Made by a program: the position numbers and the translations under genes. The notes under the pieces were generated by a model, which was given only the letters and a program-made list of their open reading frames with translations, had not been told where the DNA came from and made no database searches. A DNA stretch of 64,000 nucleotides from Methylobacterium sp. SyP6R (lineage in GTDB: Bacteria > Pseudomonadota > Alphaproteobacteria > Rhizobiales > Beijerinckiaceae), in NCBI RefSeq assembly GCF_019216885.1, contig NZ_JAAQRC020000001.1:4467501-4531500 (forward strand). The letters are read 5' to 3'. Below, one piece after another: positions 1-8,808 of this stretch; position 1 is the stretch's first letter; the number at the start of each line of letters is the position of its first letter.

Positions 1-948
1 GCGCAGGCTCCGGCTGTCGCGGCGGACCGCGCGCGGATCGTGTGGCGGATGCCGACCGAGTATCCCGCCAGCACCATGCCGGGCGAGGGGCTCGCCACCT
101 TCGCGCACCTCGCAGCCGAGCGCAGCGGCGGGCGGCTCGCGGTCGCGCCGAGCTTCGATGCCGCCGCGGGCTTACGCTCCGGCGCGATGATCGACGCCGT
201 GGCGGCCGGCACGGTCGAGGCGGCGGACGCCTTCACCGGGCCGCTGGCGGCGGTCGATCCGGTCTTCGCCCTGTCCTCCCTGCCCTTCCTGGCGACCTCG
301 ATCGAGGAGGCGAAAGCCCTTGCGGCGATCGCCCGGCCGGCCTATGCCCGGGTGCTGGCCGCGCATGGCCAGCGGCTGCTCTACGTCACGCCCTGGGCGC
401 CGTCGGGAATCTGGTCGCGCCGTGCCCTCACCGACACCGCCGACCTGAAGGGCCTCCGGATCCGCACCTACGACGCGACCTCCACGGCTCTGTTCGCCGC
501 GGCGGGGGCGCAGGCCGTCAACCTGTCCCAGGCCGACGCGATCCCGCAGGTGAAGGCCGGCGCCGTCGACGCGATGCTCTCCTCCGGCGACGGCGGGGTC
601 GGGCGCCGCCTGTGGGAGCAGCTGCCGCACTTCACGGCGGTGCAATACGCGATGCCGATCTCGATCGCCGTGGTGTCCATCCGGGCCTACGAGGCCCTGC
701 CGGAAGCGTTGCGCCAAGCCGTCGACGCGGCGGCGGCCGAGACGGAGGCGCGGCAATGGGCGGCGATCCGCACCCGCCTCGACGAGAATTTTTCCCGCAT
801 GCGCCAGAACGGCGTCGTCATCGGCGACCCGCCCGCGCCGGCGATCACCGCATTGCTCGCCAAGGCCGGCGAGGCGGCCGTCGCGGCCTGGGAGGCGAAG
901 ACCGGTCCGGAGGGTGCGCGGATCCTGGCTGCCTATCGCGGGCGCTGA
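1..948 (+). CDS. TRAP transporter substrate-binding protein, DctP family (5' truncated)
   Basis: The reading frame is open from the first base, so the start and most of the signal peptide lie before the window; the visible part opens with AQAPAVAADRARIVWRMPTE, which looks like a signal-peptidase site followed by the first mature strand. About 315 residues are visible. The pattern is that of DctP periplasmic binding proteins: a distal LKGLRIRTYD stretch and then the QADAIPQVKAGAVDAM region that shapes the ligand pocket. In the family the protein captures organic acids and hands them to DctQM membrane subunits. Those subunits are not seen here and could lie upstream. It is followed by a convergent hypothetical gene after 7 bases. 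Family assignment is firm; substrate is unknown. Confidence 0.85.
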   Translation, partial: AQAPAVAADRARIVWRMPTEYPASTMPGEGLATFAHLAAERSGGRLAVAPSFDAAAGLRSGAMIDAVAAGTVEAADAFTGPLAAVDPVFALSSLPFLATSIEEAKALAAIARPAYARVLAAHGQRLLYVTPWAPSGIWSRRALTDTADLKGLRIRTYDATSTALFAAAGAQAVNLSQADAIPQVKAGAVDAMLSSGDGGVGRRLWEQLPHFTAVQYAMPISIAVVSIRAYEALPEALRQAVDAAAAETEARQWAAIRTRLDENFSRMRQNGVVIGDPPAPAITALLAKAGEAAVAAWEAKTGPEGARILAAYRGR

Positions 949-955
949 CGCGGTC

Positions 956-1684
956 TCACGCCTCGGCGGGAGCCTGCCGGCGCAAGCCTGCCTTCGCGGC
1001 CTCCATCCGCATCCCGGCCTCCTCGGCTGCAAGGGACGGTGCCTGCCGGCCGAGCCCCAGGGCCTCGTCGAGAATCGCCACCGCCTCGGCCCAGGCGCCG
1101 GGCCAGAACAGGGCGGCGGCCTCGACCGCGTCGGCGGCGGTGCGGGCATCGATCTCGGCGGCGAAGAGCGCGGCGCGGGCGGCCGCCGCCGCACGGGCGC
1201 CCCGCACCCAGGTGCCCTGGCGGCCGGCGGCCTCGGCCAGCGAGCCGGCCGACCAGGCGGCGTGGCGCGCCACCGTCACGGCAGCGTCCAGGTCCGGCGC
1301 CGCCCGGCAGGCGGCGGCGTGCCGCACCAGCCCGGCCCGCTCCAGCACCGGCGCCAGCAGGCGGCGCACACCCTCGTGCACGAGGTGGGCGGTGCGCGCC
1401 GCCTCGACCGCCGCGGAATCGGCGGAGCCAGCGAGGCGCAGCACGAAGGCCATCAGCCGCGGGCGCTCGGCATCCGGCATGGCGTCGTTGAGGCCGAGCG
1501 CGTAGGCCGCGAGCGGGCCCGAGAAGCAGGGTGGGCAATCGGCCGAGGAGCGGATCGCCCGGTAGGGCAGGCCCGCCGCCACCACCGCCGCCTCGTTGAT
1601 GCAGGTGCCGCCATCCGGGCCCGGGAAGGTGTGCGAGCCCGGCAGCAGCCGCCAGTTCAGGATGGAGTCGAAGGGGCCGGGCAT
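956..1684 (-). CDS. Conserved hypothetical protein, 242 aa
   Basis: I chose the ATG at 1684 because GGGAG sits about six bases upstream and the next residues (MPGPFDSILNWRLLPGSHTF) start the conserved-looking part; a longer frame runs to 1810 without a better start. The protein has a CINEAAVVAAGLPYR stretch, a DCPPCFSGPLAAYALGLND segment containing a CPPC motif, and then an alanine-rich helical half. I do not recognise a family with a known function. The paired cysteines could bind a metal or form a disulfide, which is inference. It is convergent with the TRAP binding protein and not in an obvious operon. Confidence 0.65.
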   Translation of the reverse strand: MPGPFDSILNWRLLPGSHTFPGPDGGTCINEAAVVAAGLPYRAIRSSADCPPCFSGPLAAYALGLNDAMPDAERPRLMAFVLRLAGSADSAAVEAARTAHLVHEGVRRLLAPVLERAGLVRHAAACRAAPDLDAAVTVARHAAWSAGSLAEAAGRQGTWVRGARAAAAARAALFAAEIDARTAADAVEAAALFWPGAWAEAVAILDEALGLGRQAPSLAAEEAGMRMEAAKAGLRRQAPAEA

Positions 1685-1916
1685 GAATTCTCCCGCCGGG
1701 GGCTTTTCGCGGTCCGTGGCCCGCGAAACTGGCAGGGTTTCCGTCCGGCGGCGAGCCCTATTCATGGAGACGGGACGGCCGCGCGCGAAGGACGACATGG
1801 AGTGCGGCATCGCGTCCCCGTCCCGATCGGGTTGCGAACTCGGAACATATAGTGAACATTAACCCGTATGGGCATCGCCCGCCCGGGCGCGCGACCATCG
1901 GGGAGAGAGGATCGGC

Positions 1917-2168
1917 ATGACACGCTACCGCTTCCACTGCACCAACGGGTCCGAGTGCGTCCTGGATGCCGAGGGCAGTCTCGTCCGGAGCCCGATGGCC
2001 CTCGCCCGCCACGCCCGCGCGGTCGCCGAGGCGGCGATGCGGAGCCTCGACGTCGACGACTGGGCCGAGTGGCGGGTGAGCGTGCACGACCTGACCGGAA
2101 AGCGGGTCTGGGTCGAGCCATTCGTGACGCAGGACTTGTCGGCGGAAGACGCGGCGCTGGCGGCGTGA
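1917..2168 (+). CDS. DUF6894 family small protein
   Basis: An 83-residue protein starting MTRYRFHCTNGSECVLDAEG, the typical opening of DUF6894 proteins (a short beta hairpin ending in D-x-E-G), followed by a helix with ARHARAVAEAAMRSL and a strand around WRVSVHDLTGKRVW. The ATG at 1917 is preceded by a GGGGAGAGAGG Shine-Dalgarno sequence. Such proteins are abundant and often multi-copy in Methylobacterium and Bradyrhizobium; no function is established. It stands alone, with a convergent gene beginning its stop 25 bases downstream. Confidence 0.75.
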   Translation: MTRYRFHCTNGSECVLDAEGSLVRSPMALARHARAVAEAAMRSLDVDDWAEWRVSVHDLTGKRVWVEPFVTQDLSAEDAALAA

Positions 2169-2193
2169 GACTCGTCGCCCGGGCGCTCAGGGG

Positions 2194-3123
2194 TCAGTCG
2201 CTCGCGAGGAAGGTATCGTAGACGGCGCGAATCCCCGGCAGATCCTCTTGCGCCGTCCAGGCCTCGACGATGCTGCGATAGGCCGGGCCCGGCCGATCGG
2301 TCGCCAGCACGGCGTCGATACGCGCCACCACCTCGCGCCCCCAGGGCGTGCCGGCGCACATCACCCGGGCGAAGACCGGTTGCCGGTTCTCCTCGGCGAA
2401 GGGCAGGCCCACGAAGGCGCTCGGCTGCCCGATCTGACGGGCATTGTAGGCCGCAATGCTGGAGAACTCGACGAGGTAGTCGAGCCGGTCGTTCAGCAGC
2501 ATGCGGAACGCCTCGCCGAACTCGGAATGGGTCTGTCCCGGCGGATATTGCCGGAACAGCGCATCGACCGCCGGCGCGATGGCGCGGTTGCGCAGCATGC
2601 TGGTGCGCAAGTCGCGGTGCTCGGTGAGCAGGCTGCGCAGGGACAGGGGCTCGAGCGCCTCGAAGCGGGCGCGGTTCGCGGCGCGCACGACGATGCGCAG
2701 GGGATAGAACATCGCCACCGGGCGCGAGAACACCGCGAAGCCCTCGCGCTCGGGGGTCCTCACGCCGCCGACGAAGCACCATTCCTCGCCGTTCTTGAGC
2801 GAGGTCATGATGCGCGGGAACGGCACGTTCAGCGTGGCGTGAGTGTACTCGGTCAGCCGATCGCTCAGGAGCCGGCGGATTCGGTCGAAGATGCCGGTGT
2901 CGCGGTTCTCGCCCTCTGTCATCATGTAAGGGGGGGCATCGTAGACCGACCACGTGATCTGCCTGGTGATCTGCGTGTCCCGAGCCTGCGCGACGACTTG
3001 GTCCTGCGCGACGACTTGGCCCTGCGCGACGACTTGGCCCTGCGCAGCTTGGGTGCGCGCCGGCACCGGGACCGACAGAGCGAGCGCGATGACCAGACCG
3101 GTGAGACCGCGCCGCTTCACCAT
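2194..3123 (-). CDS. TIGR02285-like periplasmic substrate-binding family protein, copy 1
   Basis: 309 residues. A signal peptide (MVKRRGLTGLVIALALSVPVPA) is followed by a low-complexity run of QVVAQ repeats and then a type-II binding-protein fold: WSVYDAPPYMMTEGE, a central LNDRLDYLVEFSSI segment and a C-terminal AWTAQEDLPGIRAVYDTFL. This resembles the TIGR02285 group related to family-3 amino-acid-binding proteins, usually without a cognate permease. No transporter genes adjoin. A close paralogue follows on the same strand (3347-4189). AGGA precedes the ATG. The ligand is unknown. The odd part is the repeat linker, encoded by an 18-bp tandem repeat absent from the paralogue. Confidence 0.75.
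   Translation of the reverse strand: MVKRRGLTGLVIALALSVPVPARTQAAQGQVVAQGQVVAQDQVVAQARDTQITRQITWSVYDAPPYMMTEGENRDTGIFDRIRRLLSDRLTEYTHATLNVPFPRIMTSLKNGEEWCFVGGVRTPEREGFAVFSRPVAMFYPLRIVVRAANRARFEALEPLSLRSLLTEHRDLRTSMLRNRAIAPAVDALFRQYPPGQTHSEFGEAFRMLLNDRLDYLVEFSSIAAYNARQIGQPSAFVGLPFAEENRQPVFARVMCAGTPWGREVVARIDAVLATDRPGPAYRSIVEAWTAQEDLPGIRAVYDTFLASD
2986..3039. repeat. Three tandem 18-bp units inside a coding region
   Basis: Three copies of CTGCGCGACGACTTGGYC lie head to tail (2986-3003, 3004-3021, 3022-3039), followed by a degenerate part-unit. Each adds six residues (QVVAQG/D) between the signal peptide and the binding fold of the 2194-3123 protein, so copy-number change would keep the frame. 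Confidence 0.9.
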
Positions 3124-3346
3124 GACGATTCCTGCGATGTCCTTAAGGCCGGTCGTCGGTCAATGCCGGCCTCGTCTTCAAGATCGGGTTAAATACAGCC
3201 GGTTTTCGGGAAAATTTTCAAGGCATAGGCTGCCGATCGTACAATTCTAGATTGTATGTGCGGCGTCGATCCCTCGGTGATCCGGCCGTCCGGCATGAAC
3301 TGCGCCGGCCTTCGCGGGTGCCCGTCGACCCGGGCCGCGCGTGACG

Positions 3347-4189
3347 TCAATCGCTCGCCAGGAAGGCGTCGTAGACGGCACGGATGCGCGGCAGGTCCTC
3401 CGGCGCGGCCCAGGCCTCGACGATGCTGCGATAGGCTGGGCCCGGTCGCTCGGTCGCCAGCACGGCGTCGATGCGCGCCACCACCTCGCGCCCCCAGGGC
3501 GTGCCGGCGCACATCACCCGGGCGAAGACCGGCTCGGGGCTCTCGGCGAAGGGAAGGCCCACGAAATCGTCGGCCTGAGCGATCTGGCGGGTGTGGTAGG
3601 CCGTGATGCTGGAGAAATCGACGAGGTAGTCGAGCCGGTCGTTCTGCAGCATGCGGTACGCCTCGATGAACCGGGCATAGGTTTGCCCCGGCGGATACTG
3701 CCGGAACAGCGCATCGACCGCCGGTGCGATCGCGCGGTCTCGCAGCACGCTGGTGCGCAAGTCGCGGTGCTCGGTGAGCAGGCTGCGCAGGGAGAGCGGC
3801 CCGAGCGCCTCGAAGCGGGCGCGTTTCGAGGCATGCACGACGATGCGCAGCGGATAGAACATCGCCACCGGGCGCGAGAACACCGCGAAGTCCTCGCGCT
3901 CGGGGGTCCTCACGCCGCCGACGAAGCACCATTCCTCGCCGTTCTTGAGCGAGGTCACGATGCGCGGGAACGGCACCGTGACGCTCGTGACGGCATAATC
4001 GGTCAGCCGCGAGGCCAGGAGCCGGCGGATTCGGTCGAAGATGCCGGTTCCGCGGTGATCGCCCTCGGTGATGGTGAAGGGCGGCGCGTCGAAGACCGGC
4101 CACGTGAGCGGCGTGCTTCCGGCCAGCGCCGGTTCCGGGACGACGAGGCCGAGCGCAAGGACCAGACTGACGAGATCGCGTCGCCTCAC
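3347..4189 (-). CDS. TIGR02285-like periplasmic substrate-binding family protein, copy 2
   Basis: Close paralogue of the 2194-3123 protein: long stretches such as SLKNGEEWCFVGGVRTPERE and the segment after MFYPLRIVV are nearly identical. I start it at the GTG at 4189 because its signal peptide (VRRRDLVSLVLALGLVVPEPALA) and the upstream bases then align with copy 1; the frame extends to 4246 but those residues have no match in copy 1. About 280 residues, with no QVVAQ linker. The 223-bp gap to copy 1 suggests separate expression. A tandem duplication with divergence in the ligand-side segments (FIEAYRM versus FGEAFRM, DDFVGLPFAE versus SAFVGLPFAE) hints at different ligands. That is inference. 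Confidence 0.72.
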   Translation of the reverse strand: MRRRDLVSLVLALGLVVPEPALAGSTPLTWPVFDAPPFTITEGDHRGTGIFDRIRRLLASRLTDYAVTSVTVPFPRIVTSLKNGEEWCFVGGVRTPEREDFAVFSRPVAMFYPLRIVVHASKRARFEALGPLSLRSLLTEHRDLRTSVLRDRAIAPAVDALFRQYPPGQTYARFIEAYRMLQNDRLDYLVDFSSITAYHTRQIAQADDFVGLPFAESPEPVFARVMCAGTPWGREVVARIDAVLATERPGPAYRSIVEAWAAPEDLPRIRAVYDAFLASD

Positions 4190-4356
4190 GATGCTGGTTC
4201 CCGCAAACCTCGTTCGTCCACCAATGAATAGGTGCCGTCCCTTCAAGATCGGGTTAATCGCGTGAGGCCATAGGGACCACGTCGTCTCTTGCGAGAGTCG
4301 CGCCGTGATCGGGCGCCGGAATTCGGTTCTCGGCAGGGTGGCGGCGCATTATGGGC

Positions 4357-6192
4357 TCACGTCGGCGGCACGATCCAGGGCACCCGGCGCCAGCGCGTCT
4401 CGCGCAAGGTGCGCTCGGCATAGGTGCCGGCCACCGCCTCCCGCCCGCCCTGGGCCGCGAGGTCGAGGACGAGGGCGCTGTGGATGAAGGCGAGGTGGCT
4501 GAAGGCCTGCGGGAAGTTGCCCAGGAAGGTGCGGTCCTCCGCCACCTCCTCGGCGTAGAGCCCCAGATCGTTCTGGAGCGCCCGCAGGGCGTCGAACCGG
4601 GTCCGGGCCTCCTCGGTCCGGCCGAGCCAGGCCAGCGCGTCGACGAGCCAGAAGGCGCAGATCAGGAAGGTGCCCTCGTGGCCGGGCAGCCCGTCGTCGT
4701 TGCGGTAGCGGTAGACGAGCGGGCCGTGGCCGAGGCGCTCGATCACCACCTCGACCGTGCGGGCGAAGACCGCCTCGTCGACCGGAAAGCCCACCATCGG
4801 GGCGATCAGCAACGCCGCATCGGGATCGTCGCCGCCGACATATTGCGGGTAGTAGCCGTCCCGCGAGTGAACCGCCTCGCCGTTGACCCGGGCCACGATG
4901 GCGTCGCGGGCCGCGCACCAATGCGGCCGCTCGCCGAACAGCCGGATCGCCCGGTCGACCGCGACCCAGTTCATGATCGCGGCGTGCAGGTAATGCTCCT
5001 CGGGCTTGCGCGGCTCCCACAGGCCGGCATCCGTCTCGTGCCAGTGGGCGGCGGCGAAATCGGCCAGCCGGATCGCCTGGCGCTCCATCGCCTCGGGGAT
5101 GGTGCCGCCGAGGGTGCGGTACAGGTGGATGAGGTCGAGCACCTGACCGTAGGCGTCGCTCTGGTGCTGCTCGGCCGCCTCGTTGCCGTAGCGGACCGGG
5201 GCGCTGCCGCGCCAGCCCTCGAAATGCGCCGCCTCGTGTTCTGTCAGGTCGGTCTCGCCGGCGATGGCGTAGAGGGGGCGCAGGCCCCCCTCGTCGCGCT
5301 CGGCCAGGGTGCCGACGAAGCGGAAGAAGGCTTCCGCCTCCGCCACCATGCCGAACTTCTTCAGCACGTAGAAGGACAGGCAGGCGTCGCGGATCCAGCA
5401 GAACCGGTAATCCCAGTTGCGGATGCCGCCGATCTCCTCCGGCAGCGAGGTGGTGGCCGCCGCCACGATGGCACCGGAGGGTGCGTAGGTCAGGGCCTTG
5501 AGGGTGAGCGCGCTGCGCAGGAGCTGGTCGCGGAGCGGCCCGTCATAGGCGGCGCCGGCCGACCAGCCGGTCCAGGCCCGGCGCGCCGTCTCCATCAGCT
5601 CGCGCGGGCGCAACGCCGTGCGGGCCGCTGCGCCGCCGGGATAGAGCGCGAAGGCCTGCTCGCCGCCATGCTCGATCGTGAACCGGGCCACCGCCGCGCC
5701 GCCCTCGATCGCGAGAGGCAGATCGGTAATCACGTCCGGCAGCCCCTCGGCGCCGGCGCCGCCCGACACCGGCCTGAGCGTGGGGAAGGATTCCGAAAAA
5801 CCCGCCAGCGGCCGGTAGACCGCCCGCATCGGCACCGCGCCGGACACGCCGGAGACGAGGCGCACCAGGCAGGGCAGCGTCCGTCCCGATTCTCGAGCGA
5901 GCATGAAGTCGTGCACCGTCGCCGCCCCGGTGGCGCAGGTGAAGGTGGTCTCGAGGATGTTGGTGCCCGGCAGATAGAGCCGTGCACTCTCGAACGGCCC
6001 TTCCGGCGCGAGGGCGAAGAAGCCGCCGCGCCGGCGGTCGAGCAGGCGGGAGAAGACCGGGGGCGCATCGAATCGCTCGAGGCAGGCCCAGTCGATCGAG
6101 CCGTCGCGGGCGACGAGGGCGCAGCCGTGGCAGTTGCCGATCAGGCCGTAGGCCTCGATGGGCTGGTAGGGCCGGGCGTCCGGATCGTGCAT
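4357..6192 (-). CDS. Glycoside hydrolase family 15 protein (glucoamylase/trehalase-like)
   Basis: 611 residues, normal for bacterial GH15 enzymes. The N-terminal beta-sandwich opens with the family signature PIEAYGLIGNCHGCALVARD and GSIDWACLERFDAPPVFSRL. The (alpha/alpha)6 catalytic barrel follows with IRNWDYRFCWIRDACL, the likely general-acid region GLWEPRKPEEHYLHAAIMNW, and the likely base region GHEGTFLICAFWLVDAL. There is no signal peptide, so it probably acts in the cytoplasm on alpha-glucans or trehalose. The ATG at 6192 is used; a TTG two codons earlier is possible. It is divergent from the ribokinase-like gene across a 344-bp gap. Family is firm; substrate is open. Confidence 0.85.
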   Translation of the reverse strand: MHDPDARPYQPIEAYGLIGNCHGCALVARDGSIDWACLERFDAPPVFSRLLDRRRGGFFALAPEGPFESARLYLPGTNILETTFTCATGAATVHDFMLARESGRTLPCLVRLVSGVSGAVPMRAVYRPLAGFSESFPTLRPVSGGAGAEGLPDVITDLPLAIEGGAAVARFTIEHGGEQAFALYPGGAAARTALRPRELMETARRAWTGWSAGAAYDGPLRDQLLRSALTLKALTYAPSGAIVAAATTSLPEEIGGIRNWDYRFCWIRDACLSFYVLKKFGMVAEAEAFFRFVGTLAERDEGGLRPLYAIAGETDLTEHEAAHFEGWRGSAPVRYGNEAAEQHQSDAYGQVLDLIHLYRTLGGTIPEAMERQAIRLADFAAAHWHETDAGLWEPRKPEEHYLHAAIMNWVAVDRAIRLFGERPHWCAARDAIVARVNGEAVHSRDGYYPQYVGGDDPDAALLIAPMVGFPVDEAVFARTVEVVIERLGHGPLVYRYRNDDGLPGHEGTFLICAFWLVDALAWLGRTEEARTRFDALRALQNDLGLYAEEVAEDRTFLGNFPQAFSHLAFIHSALVLDLAAQGGREAVAGTYAERTLRETRWRRVPWIVPPT

Positions 6193-6536
6193 CGGCAAAG
6201 GCTCGGGCGAGAGGAGGCGGAATTGCGGGGATGGGTGCCCCGGGAACCGGCGTCGCCGCCGCCTCCCCCTGACGCCCTTGCCCCAGCGGCATTGCGGACG
6301 AATCGCGCGGTTTCGCCGGGTGTTCCTGCAGGCGAGCGGAAATTTTTCCGCGGATGAAGGCCAGGGTGAAAACGTGGCCTTCGTTTCGGCACCGCCGGTC
6401 GTTCGATGGCGTCGATGGTGCGGCTCCCGTAAAAGTTCCCGATCGCCCCGCCCGCCCCCTTCCCGTTCCTGCGCATCGGTGACATCGACCGACGTCGCGC
6501 CCGGCGCCTGCCCGAAGCCGCCCCAGGAGAAACCCC
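6193..6536. other. Divergent intergenic region, 344 bp
   Basis: Lies between the divergently transcribed GH15 gene and the ribokinase-like gene, so it should hold promoters for both. I see no clear operator, repeat or RNA structure in it. Confidence 0.5.
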
Positions 6537-7421
6537 GTGATCGTCTGCTTCGGCTCGCTGAATGCCGACCTGATCTTCCGCCTCCCCGAGATCCCGCGCT
6601 CGGGCCAGACGCTGCTGGCCGACGATCTCGCCGTGCAGGCGGGCGGCAAGGGCGCGAACCAGGCCGTGGCCGCGGCCCGGGACGGGGCAGAGGTCGCGAT
6701 GGTCGGCGCCGTCGGCGGCGATGCCCTCGCCGAGGTGGCGCTGTCGGGTCTGCGCGAGGCGGGTGCCGACATCGCCCGGGTCCGTACCGTGGCGGCGGCG
6801 ACGGGCTGCGCCTCGATCTGGATCGACGCGGCGGGCCGCAACCGCATCGCGGTGGCGCTGGGGGCGAACGCGCAGGCCCGGGCCGATCAGGTTGCGGATA
6901 CCGATCTCGCCCGGGCGACCTCGCTGCTCCTCCAGATGGAGGTCGAGGCGGCCGAGACCGCTGCGCTCCTGCGCCGGGCCCGGGCTACGGGCCTGCGGGC
7001 GATCCTCAACCTCGCTCCCGCCCTGCCGCTCGACGCCGACACCCTGCGGCTCGCCGGCCTCCTCGTCGTCAACGAGGACGAGGCGGAGGCGACCGCCGCG
7101 CGGCTCGGCTGCGCGCCGGAGGCGGCCTCCCTGCGGGCGGTGCTCGGCATCGACGTGGTGCACACCCTCGGCGAGGCCGGCTCGGAGGCGGCGACGGCGG
7201 ACGGCGCCTGGCACGTCCCGGCCCGGGCGATCGACCCGGTCGACACCACCGCGGCGGGCGACTGCTTCGTCGGCGTCCTGGCGGCGGCGCTCGATCGCGG
7301 CACGCCGTTGCGCGCGGCGATGGAGCGGGCGAGCGTCGCGGCCGCCCTCGCCTGCGGGCGGCGGGGCAGCCAGGCGAGCCTGCCGTGGTGCGCGGAGACC
7401 GACCGGGCGCTCGGAGCCTGA
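6537..7421 (+). CDS. Ribokinase-like PfkB-family carbohydrate kinase
   Basis: 294 residues. The N-terminal IVCFGSLNADLIFRLPEIPRSG and GGKGANQAVAAARDG carry the sugar-contacting Asp and the GGKGAN motif of ribokinases. The C-terminal DPVDTTAAGDCFVGVLAAAL is the PfkB signature 2 with the anion-hole GAGD variant and catalytic Asp. It therefore phosphorylates a sugar or nucleoside, probably ribose-like, with ATP in the cytoplasm. The GTG at 6537 follows CCAGGAGAAACCCC. It is slightly shorter than E. coli RbsK (309). No sugar transporter adjoins, so it may serve salvage of nucleoside-derived pentose. It ends exactly where the convergent reductase gene ends. Confidence 0.82.
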   Translation: MIVCFGSLNADLIFRLPEIPRSGQTLLADDLAVQAGGKGANQAVAAARDGAEVAMVGAVGGDALAEVALSGLREAGADIARVRTVAAATGCASIWIDAAGRNRIAVALGANAQARADQVADTDLARATSLLLQMEVEAAETAALLRRARATGLRAILNLAPALPLDADTLRLAGLLVVNEDEAEATAARLGCAPEAASLRAVLGIDVVHTLGEAGSEAATADGAWHVPARAIDPVDTTAAGDCFVGVLAAALDRGTPLRAAMERASVAAALACGRRGSQASLPWCAETDRALGA

Positions 7422-8378
7422 TCAGACCGGGCAGGTTCCGGGATCGGCCTGGACCGGGAAGGCGGCCTCCCGCGCCTTGATCAGGGCGACCACGGTGTCG
7501 TTGACCGGTGTCGCCACCCCGCATCGCCGGCCCAGGCGCGGAATCGACCCGTTGATCGCCTCGACCTCGCCGCGGCGCCCGGCCCGATGGTCGAGCAGCA
7601 TCGAGGGCCGGGCATCGGGAATCCTGCCGCCGAGGCGGCGGATATGCTCGATCGGGTCACCGACCTGGAGGTTCACCCCCATGGCCTCCGCCACGGCGAT
7701 CGCCTCCTCGGCGCATCCCTTCGCCACTCGCCAGGCCTCCGGATCGGCCATCACCCCGCCGATAGTCAGGCCCGTGAGCGTGGTGGTGCCCGAGAAGGTG
7801 ACGTTCATGATCAGCTTCTCCCACACCATCCGGCCGAGATCGTCGAACAGGCTGGTCCTGAACCCGGCCGAGTCCCAGATCGCCGCCGAGGCCTCCAGGC
7901 GCTCGCGCGGCAGGCCCGCGAAGGCGCCGAAGCGGATCATCTCGAGGCCGTTATGATGCGCGTGGCCGGGGGCCCGCATCGAGGCGCCGAAGCCGCCGAC
8001 CACGCCGACGGCGATCCGGTCCGGGTCGATGAATGTCGCCGCCACCTCCGGCGAGCCGAGCCCGTTCTGGATCGTCTGCACCACCGTCCCGGGCCCGATC
8101 AGCGGGGCGCAACTCCCGGCCGCCGCCGCGACGTCGAAGGCCTTGGTGGCGACGATGACGAGGTCGCAGGGGCCGATCCCCTCCGTCGTGGTGCCGGCGC
8201 TCGCGAGCCGCACGGTGCGGTCGCCGCTCGCGCCCTCGACGCGCAGGCCGTTCTCCCGCATCGCCGCCGCATGATCGGCCCAGAGCGTGACGGCGTGCAC
8301 CGCGTGGCCCACCGACGCCATCAGGCCTGCATAGACCGAGCCCATGGCGCCGCATCCGACGATCGCGACCTTCGCCAT
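7422..8378 (-). CDS. 2-dehydropantoate 2-reductase family (ApbA/PanE-like) oxidoreductase
   Basis: 318 residues starting MAKVAIVGCGAMGSVYAGL, a Rossmann nucleotide-binding loop (GxGxxG). The ATG at 8378 is preceded by a strong GGGAGGAA. The EKLIMNVTFSGTTTLTGLTIG segment holds the conserved lysine and asparagine of ketopantoate reductases, and the C-terminal helical domain contains the RPSMLLDHRAGRRGEVEAINGS signature. The expected reaction is NADPH reduction of a 2-keto acid, ketopantoate in the classic enzyme. panB is in the window but 48 kb away, and this gene has no pantothenate neighbours. Alphaproteobacteria often carry several paralogues, so a different 2-hydroxyacid substrate is possible. 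Confidence 0.8.
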   Translation of the reverse strand: MAKVAIVGCGAMGSVYAGLMASVGHAVHAVTLWADHAAAMRENGLRVEGASGDRTVRLASAGTTTEGIGPCDLVIVATKAFDVAAAAGSCAPLIGPGTVVQTIQNGLGSPEVAATFIDPDRIAVGVVGGFGASMRAPGHAHHNGLEMIRFGAFAGLPRERLEASAAIWDSAGFRTSLFDDLGRMVWEKLIMNVTFSGTTTLTGLTIGGVMADPEAWRVAKGCAEEAIAVAEAMGVNLQVGDPIEHIRRLGGRIPDARPSMLLDHRAGRRGEVEAINGSIPRLGRRCGVATPVNDTVVALIKAREAAFPVQADPGTCPV

Positions 8379-8487
8379 CCTGTTTCCTCCCGGGGGCGTC
8401 ATCCGATTCCGGAGCGCCCGTCTCGTTGGAGGACAATCGACAGGACCGGCGCGCGGCTGTCCAGACGAAAGATCGGCTCGGGTTTCC

Positions 8488-8674
8488 CCTCTCCCCGCGG
8501 GCGGGGAGAGGCCTGAGCTCCGAAGGGGCTCAGGGAGCCCGAAGGGCGGGGGTGAGGGGGTGTTTCCGCAGGAGCCTTACGCGTCGAGACCCCCTCACCC
8601 TCTCTCCGGCTGCGCCTCCGCTTGCTGCGTCTCCTGAACGGAGACGCAGCCCTCTCCCCGCCCGCGGGGAGAGG
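8488..8674 (+). repeat. Palindromic intergenic repeat, family A, copy 1 (187 bp)
   Basis: Bounded by perfect 24-bp terminal inverted repeats (8488-8511 and 8651-8674), each of which is itself a hairpin built on CCTCTCCCCG/CGGGGAGAGG. The inside has further pairing blocks, including an 11-bp stem GCTGCGTCTCC/GGAGACGCAGC. A second copy in the same orientation is at 39917-40104. It carries no gene. Size and ends resemble a non-autonomous miniature element or a structured intergenic repeat. Confidence 0.85.
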
Positions 8675-8780
8675 AGAGAACCCGCGGCCTTTCGTTTCCC
8701 GGATGATCCTCGTGCGAGACGAACGAACGGAAAATCGTGCATCGCCGCTGGCCGATCCGGCGCCGCTCCCGTATCAGGCG

Positions 8781-8808
8781 GTAGGAGCTTTCCTCTCATT
8801 CGTCATAC
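8781..8808 (+). promoter_or_regulatory. NikR-type operator upstream of nikA
   Basis: GTAGGA-N16-TCATAC matches the E. coli NikR consensus GTATGA-N16-TCATAC with one mismatch and exact spacing. It ends 10 bases before the nikA ATG and touches its AGGAG Shine-Dalgarno sequence, so bound regulator would block the ribosome-binding region or an overlapping promoter. Identification is by motif only. Confidence 0.65.

Noticed and set aside
42..1505. Long arginine-rich frame over the TRAP and hypothetical genes
   Set aside because: It is a shadow frame of GC-rich coding DNA, low in complexity and overlapping two better-supported genes.
8488..8674. CRISPR array or phage attachment site
   Set aside because: Only two inverted arms with internal pairing, no regularly spaced repeats and no integrase; it is a palindromic intergenic element.
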